NCBI GenBank assembly: GCA_012728835.1 | Contig: JAAYEJ010000062.1 | Span: 1-64,000 of the forward strand | DNA length: 64,000 nt | Reading direction: 5' to 3' | DNA from: Candidatus Brocadiaceae bacterium | GTDB taxonomy: Bacteria > Planctomycetota > Brocadiia > SM23-32 | Part shown: piece by piece, positions 60,188 through 64,000 of the stretch | Numbering within the stretch: the stretch's first letter is position 1 | How the letters are laid out: each line of letters opens with the position of its first letter | Position numbers and translations under genes: made by a program | The notes under the pieces: generated by a model | Told to the model about the DNA's origin: nothing | Database searches by the model: none | What the model saw: the letters and a program-made list of their open reading frames with translations, nothing else

Positions 60188-60940
60188 TTGCGCGCGATCA
60201 TTTCCGACATCCACGGCAACCTGGAAGCGTTCCAGGCCGTCCTGACCGACATGGAGCGCCAGGGGGCCACGTCCGTGACCTGCCTGGGCGATTTCGTTGG
60301 CTACGGGCCGAATCCCAAGGAGTGCATCGACCTGGCCTTCGGCTTCAACATCGCCCTGCGCGGCAACCACGAACACGCCCTGCTGACCGAGTTCGAGAGC
60401 ACGAACTTCAACGTCAAGGCCCGCGGCTCGATCGACTGGACGCGCCAGCAGCTCAACCCGCTCGGCGCCGACCGCGAGGCGAACCTGAAGCGATGGGACT
60501 TCCTGGATTCCCTGGAAACGACCCACAAGGAAGGCAACGTCCTGCTCGTGCACGGCACGCCCCGGGACCCCATCGCCGAGTACCTCTACCCTCGCGACAT
60601 CTACCGTCCGGAGAAGCTCCAGGCCATCTTCGAGAAGGTCGACTGGCTGTGCATGTGCGGACACACGCACGTGCCCGGCATCTGGACGGAGGACATGATC
60701 TACCTGACGCCGCAGGAAGTGAACTTCCGATACCACCTGGTCAACAAGAAGACCCTGGTGAACGTGGGCAGCGTCGGCCAGCCGCGCGACGGCGACAGCC
60801 GGGCCTGCTACGTGCTCTTCGACGGAAGCCGCATCATCTTCCGCAAGGTCGAATACCGCGTGGAGACGACGGCCCGCAAGATCCGCGCGATTCCCGAACT
60901 CGACGCCTACCTGGCCGATCGCCTCCTGGAGGGCCGGTAG
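60188..60940 (+). CDS. Metallophosphoesterase
   Basis: 250-residue calcineurin-like phosphoesterase with the full two-metal motif set: SDIHGN (6-11), CLGDFVGYGPNP, LRGNHEHA, LLVHGTPRDP and CGHTHVPG. The GYGPNP and MRAIISDIHGNLEAFQAVL features resemble the small phosphodiesterase group around YfcE and diadenosine tetraphosphatase relatives. The substrate cannot be told. TTG 60188 is used, with GAGAGAGG about 7 nt upstream. It lies 80 nt before yidC. Confidence 0.88.
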   Translation: MRAIISDIHGNLEAFQAVLTDMERQGATSVTCLGDFVGYGPNPKECIDLAFGFNIALRGNHEHALLTEFESTNFNVKARGSIDWTRQQLNPLGADREANLKRWDFLDSLETTHKEGNVLLVHGTPRDPIAEYLYPRDIYRPEKLQAIFEKVDWLCMCGHTHVPGIWTEDMIYLTPQEVNFRYHLVNKKTLVNVGSVGQPRDGDSRACYVLFDGSRIIFRKVEYRVETTARKIRAIPELDAYLADRLLEGR

Positions 60941-61020
60941 CGCACCCGACGGCCGTGCGGTGCCCGGCCGGGCGGCCGTGACTCGGGAAGGGCCCGCCTC
61001 GCCGTCCAGCGAAAGACCCC

Positions 61021-62988
61021 ATGGATAAGAAGACCTTCGCCCAGTTCCTGATCTTCTGCAGCGCCGTGCTCGGCGCGTGGTGGGTTGCCAGTTACATCTG
61101 GTTCCGCCCCGAGCCTGCCGCGCCCCGGCCGCCCGAGGCGGCCCCGGCCGTCATCGCCGCCGCCGAGGCCCCCGAAGGCCGGTCGCCCCGCGCCCTGCAG
61201 GGCACCGAAGGCCCGGCCGCCGCCGTGCCCGACGAACCCGTCCCCGAACCGGCGACTGCCCTGCTCGACAACGGCATGATCCGCACGGAGTGGACCAACC
61301 GGGGCGGCGCACTGGCCCGGCTGGACCTCCTGGACGAGCGCTACCGGGCGCCCTACGAGGTGGGCGGCGAACGGCCGGTCCTGACCCTCCTGCGCGATTT
61401 CCAGGACGGGCTTTGCAGCGACGTCCTCGAGAGCCTGACCTTCTACGTGGCCGATCCGCAGGGCGGCGAACGGGTGCTCGAGTTCCCCGTCGGCGACCGC
61501 CTCTATGAACTCGCCCGCGAGCCGGGCGGCCGACTGGCCTTCTCCACCGTTGTGCGCGACCCGCACGGGCATGCCGTGGAGGTGCGCAAGACCGTCACCG
61601 CCGAGCCGGGGGCGCATCATTACACAGTGGACCTGGAGTTCCGCAACGCCGCCGAGGCGCCCTGCAAGTTCGCCTTTGCCCTGCGCGGACCGGCCGGCAT
61701 CGAGCGCGAGTCCCTGGCGACCGGCAACCTGGGCACCCGCGTCGGGCTGTCCGAACGCCGCGACAGCTACAGCGTCAAGAAGACCTCCACGGGCGATCTG
61801 AGCAAGGGACAGCGGGTGAACGAATCCGCCGACATCGCCTGGGCCGCCGTGGTCAACCACTACTTCGTGGCCGTGCTGAACCCGGAGGACGCCGCGTGGG
61901 TCAACCGCGTCGTCTCGCGGTCGATCATCGACAGCGACCTGCTGGCGGGGCGCGGCCGCTGGCCCGTCGGCAGCATACGCCGGGAGGCCGACCGGGCGCG
62001 TCTGGCCGCTCAGAACGCGGCCATCGTGCTGCACAGCACGGCGCAGAAGCTCGAACCCGGACAGACGCTGCTTATCCGCTACGCGCTCGTGGCCGCCCCG
62101 AAGGAGCCCGCTTTGCTGGAGAGCTACGACCGCGGATTCGGCAAGCTGATCGAATACGGCATCCTTCCCGGGGTCAGCAAGCTGGTGGTGGCCCTGCTGA
62201 AGGCGGTCTACCGCGTCCTGCCGAACTACGGCGTGGCGCTGATCCTGATGACGATCATCGTGCGCGCCCTGCTGCACCCGCTTACGCGCAAGAGCCAGAT
62301 CGGCATGGCGAAGATGCAGAAGCTCCAGCCCATGCTCGAGGAGCTTCAGAAGAAGTGCGGGGACGACAAGCAGCGGCTCACGCAGGAGCAGATGGAACTC
62401 TGGCGCAAGTACGGCGTCTCGCCGATGGGCGGCTGCCTGCCGCTCCTGCTCCAGATGCCCGTGCTGTTCGCCCTCTTCGGCGCCCTCCGGGCCGCGATCG
62501 AACTGCGCCATGCCGGCTTCCTCTGGGTCGAGGACCTCAGCCGGTCCGACACGCTCTTCACATTCAAGTTCTTCCTGCCCATCGTGCAGAACGAATTCAA
62601 CCTGCTGCCCCTGCTGATGGCCGTCGTGATGGTCGTCACCCAGAAGTCCGCCATGCAGGCCTCCACAGAGCAGGCCCGTCAGCAGCAGAAGATGATGAAG
62701 TTCATGCCCGTCATCTTCGCCGTGTTCCTCTACTCCATGCCCAGCGGCCTCTGCCTCTACATCCTCACCAGCACGCTGGTCGGCACCTTCGAGCGATGGC
62801 TCGTGCAGCGCCACACGGACACGATCGAGCTGCGGCCCGTCGGTGAGAGCCCGCGCAAGGGCAAGCCGACTCGCCCCGGCACGCGGCCGGCAGGGCGGCC
62901 GTCGGGCTGGATGGGCCGACTGCAGAAGATGGTCGAGGAGCAGGGCAAGCCCGGCCCACAGCCGCGCCGCCGGCCGAAGAAGAAGTAG
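61021..62988 (+). CDS. yidC: Membrane protein insertase YidC/Oxa1
   Basis: 655 residues; inserts membrane proteins and assists SecYEG. One N-terminal helix (AQFLIFCSAVLGAWWVASYI) is followed by a Pro/Ala-rich linker and the large periplasmic domain (about 80-350) typical of Gram-negative YidC. The conserved insertase core begins at LIEYGILPGVSKLVVALLK; the hydrophilic-groove arginine is R415 in TIIVRALLHPLTRKSQ. The remaining helices include MPVLFALFGALRAAIELR and FMPVIFAVFLYSMPSGLCLY. The tail is strongly basic (RRRPKKK), as in YidC that contacts ribosomes. No rnpA or rpmH is adjacent. The periplasmic domain supports an outer-membrane-bearing cell plan. Confidence 0.95.
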   Translation: MDKKTFAQFLIFCSAVLGAWWVASYIWFRPEPAAPRPPEAAPAVIAAAEAPEGRSPRALQGTEGPAAAVPDEPVPEPATALLDNGMIRTEWTNRGGALARLDLLDERYRAPYEVGGERPVLTLLRDFQDGLCSDVLESLTFYVADPQGGERVLEFPVGDRLYELAREPGGRLAFSTVVRDPHGHAVEVRKTVTAEPGAHHYTVDLEFRNAAEAPCKFAFALRGPAGIERESLATGNLGTRVGLSERRDSYSVKKTSTGDLSKGQRVNESADIAWAAVVNHYFVAVLNPEDAAWVNRVVSRSIIDSDLLAGRGRWPVGSIRREADRARLAAQNAAIVLHSTAQKLEPGQTLLIRYALVAAPKEPALLESYDRGFGKLIEYGILPGVSKLVVALLKAVYRVLPNYGVALILMTIIVRALLHPLTRKSQIGMAKMQKLQPMLEELQKKCGDDKQRLTQEQMELWRKYGVSPMGGCLPLLLQMPVLFALFGALRAAIELRHAGFLWVEDLSRSDTLFTFKFFLPIVQNEFNLLPLLMAVVMVVTQKSAMQASTEQARQQQKMMKFMPVIFAVFLYSMPSGLCLYILTSTLVGTFERWLVQRHTDTIELRPVGESPRKGKPTRPGTRPAGRPSGWMGRLQKMVEEQGKPGPQPRRRPKKK

Positions 62989-63002
62989 CGCCCCCCGCCC
63001 TC

Positions 63003-63437
63003 TCAGACCGACGCCTCGGCGATGTCCGCCTCCAGGCGCACCTCGCCGGCGAGTGAGGCGGAGACCAGACACCTCTCGGCGCGTGCCATCGCCTCCCGGG
63101 CGGCGCCCAGATGCCCCGTCGCCACCGTCACGGACGGCCGCACGGTGAACGATGTGAAGGCCGGTCCGTCCGCAGTGAACTCCAGGACCCCCTCCGCCGC
63201 CGACTCGTAGCGGATCAGGTCGACCTTCGCACGCTCCGCGTAGTGCAGGAACGTCGCCAGCGTGCACGCGTTCAGCGAGGCGACCAGCAGGTCCTCCGGC
63301 GACCAGGCGTCGCCCGGCCCGCCGAACTCGGCCGGCGGGGCGACCGGCAGGTCGGGCCGGTCGGCTGCCGTGCATACTCCCCGCACCCCGCGGTCCCATG
63401 CGACCATCGTCCGGTAGACGTAACGCTTCTGCGCCAT
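63003..63437 (-). CDS. OsmC-family peroxiredoxin-like protein
   Basis: 144 residues of the OsmC/Ohr fold, which reduces organic or inorganic peroxides with two cysteines. The first sits in LLVASLNACTLATFLHYA and the second in ARAERCLVSASLAGEV. Another family landmark is FGGPGDAWSPEDLLVASL. Specific OsmC or Ohr assignment is not attempted. GGAGGCGGGG precedes ATG 63437. It follows the ferritin-like gene after 27 nt on the same strand, an oxidative-stress pair, and converges with yidC. Confidence 0.9.
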   Translation of the reverse strand: MAQKRYVYRTMVAWDRGVRGVCTAADRPDLPVAPPAEFGGPGDAWSPEDLLVASLNACTLATFLHYAERAKVDLIRYESAAEGVLEFTADGPAFTSFTVRPSVTVATGHLGAAREAMARAERCLVSASLAGEVRLEADIAEASV

Positions 63438-63464
63438 CCCCGCCTCCGCTGCCGGCCCGGCGGC

Positions 63465-63992
63465 CTATTCGATCCCCAGCGAACTCTGATCGCCGACGAC
63501 CAGCGCCCACTCGTTCCACAGGAACCACTTCGGGTTCTCGGACAGGTACTCCAGCGTGTTCTCCAGCATCTCGTAGTGCTGGTTCTCCTCGCGGGCGAGG
63601 CGCTCGAGCAGCTCGCGCGTGGCCGCGTCCTCCGCGCGCCCGGCGGCATCCCGGTACATCTGGAAGCTCTTCGTCTCCATCGACAGGGCCACGCGGACGG
63701 CCTCCCGCTCGGTCTCGGTGGCCTCTACGTCGGCCTCCTCGCGTGCGGCGGCGCGCGTGAAGATCGTGGCGATCTCGTCGCGCGGCATGGGCATCTTCGA
63801 CAAGTCCACGCCGACGCCCTCGGCCACTTCGCGGACGATGCGCAGATGGCGTCGTTCGTCCGAGGCGAAGGACTCGAACATCCGACGGGCGGCCGCAGAG
63901 GAGCATTCCTCCGAGAGCTTCCCGTAGTACTCGGCTCCGTCGAGTTCGAGCTTCTGCGCCAGTTCCAGCGCCCTTTTCAGTTCGTCACGCAT
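63465..63992 (-). CDS. Ferritin-like / rubrerythrin-type diiron protein
   Basis: 175 residues forming a four-helix bundle with paired diiron ligands: LDGAEYYGKLSEE, SFASDERRHLRIV (E-x-x-H), ALSMETKSFQMYRDAA and LAREENQHYEMLENTLEYL (E-x-x-H). This is the rubrerythrin/ferritin-like DUF family with two E...ExxH repeats, probably binding iron and consuming peroxide. No rubredoxin domain follows; the C-terminus ends in WFLWNEWALVVGDQSSLGIE. The reading frame starts 8 nt from the window edge and appears complete. Upstream partner of the OsmC-family gene. Confidence 0.85.
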   Translation of the reverse strand: MRDELKRALELAQKLELDGAEYYGKLSEECSSAAARRMFESFASDERRHLRIVREVAEGVGVDLSKMPMPRDEIATIFTRAAAREEADVEATETEREAVRVALSMETKSFQMYRDAAGRAEDAATRELLERLAREENQHYEMLENTLEYLSENPKWFLWNEWALVVGDQSSLGIE

Positions 63993-64000
63993 CCGTCCGT

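Overview
The window looks like chromosomal DNA of a very GC-rich, Gram-negative-type bacterium, most likely a planctomycete or another PVC-superphylum relative. The reasons are the ADP-heptose (LPS core) genes hldE, gmhA and gmhB, the gene run ribH - nusB - ftsY - argD - argF, exported serpin, VIT/vWA and DUF3604 proteins, and many large low-annotation membrane proteins. This assignment is inference; no rRNA or tRNA gene is visible. GTG and TTG starts are frequent. The GC content keeps long antisense frames open almost everywhere, and these are not annotated as genes.

Left part (0-13 kb). Near the left edge is a cluster of inverted repeats resembling insertion-sequence ends. A ClC-family chloride transporter diverges from a 913-residue GT2/GtrA-like/ArnT-like fusion glycosyltransferase. 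Next come two paralogous proteins ending in VWPW, an ornithine cyclodeaminase/alanine dehydrogenase family enzyme, a DUF3604 protein, a GNAT acetyltransferase and a Gate-domain transporter-like protein. A YchF-like GTPase with degenerate nucleotide-binding motifs follows, with a 46-residue Cys-containing small ORF overlapping its stop.

Middle-left (13-32 kb). A 1426-residue exported GH2-like protein lacks the expected acid/base Glu. A promoter-led pair follows: a doubtful small ORF and a HepT-like protein without the HepT catalytic motif. An exported lipoprotein / VIT-vWA / serpin group, a 78-bp tandem repeat array, a MATE transporter, divergent recQ and rmuC, and a coupled pair of DUF4175-like and coiled-coil envelope proteins complete this part.

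Centre (32-42.7 kb). A housekeeping block on the plus strand reads ribH, a nusB-PHP fusion, ftsY, argD, argF, a YkgJ-type Cys-cluster protein, ilvD, a membrane vWA-like protein and gmhB.

The most unusual region (42.7-54.6 kb, minus strand) is an eight-gene, tightly packed run: ABC-2 permease, multi-TM SPFH protein, HflC-like SPFH protein, HflK-like SPFH protein, P1B-type metal ATPase, ABC ATPase, a second ABC-2 permease and a secreted or anchored helical-repeat protein. The spacing (4- and 11-nt overlaps, gaps mostly below 60 nt) suggests one envelope machine combining a flotillin-like scaffold, metal transport and an ABC exporter. It is the best candidate here for an undescribed system.

Right part (54.7-64 kb). 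A PHP-domain protein diverges from a plus-strand run hldE, gmhA, an M50 site-2 protease, scpA, a Trm112-like zinc protein, a metallophosphoesterase and yidC. A minus-strand ferritin-like plus OsmC stress pair closes the window. Several sigma70-like promoters (TTGAnn, 16-18 nt, TAnnnT) were found by eye upstream of gene starts.
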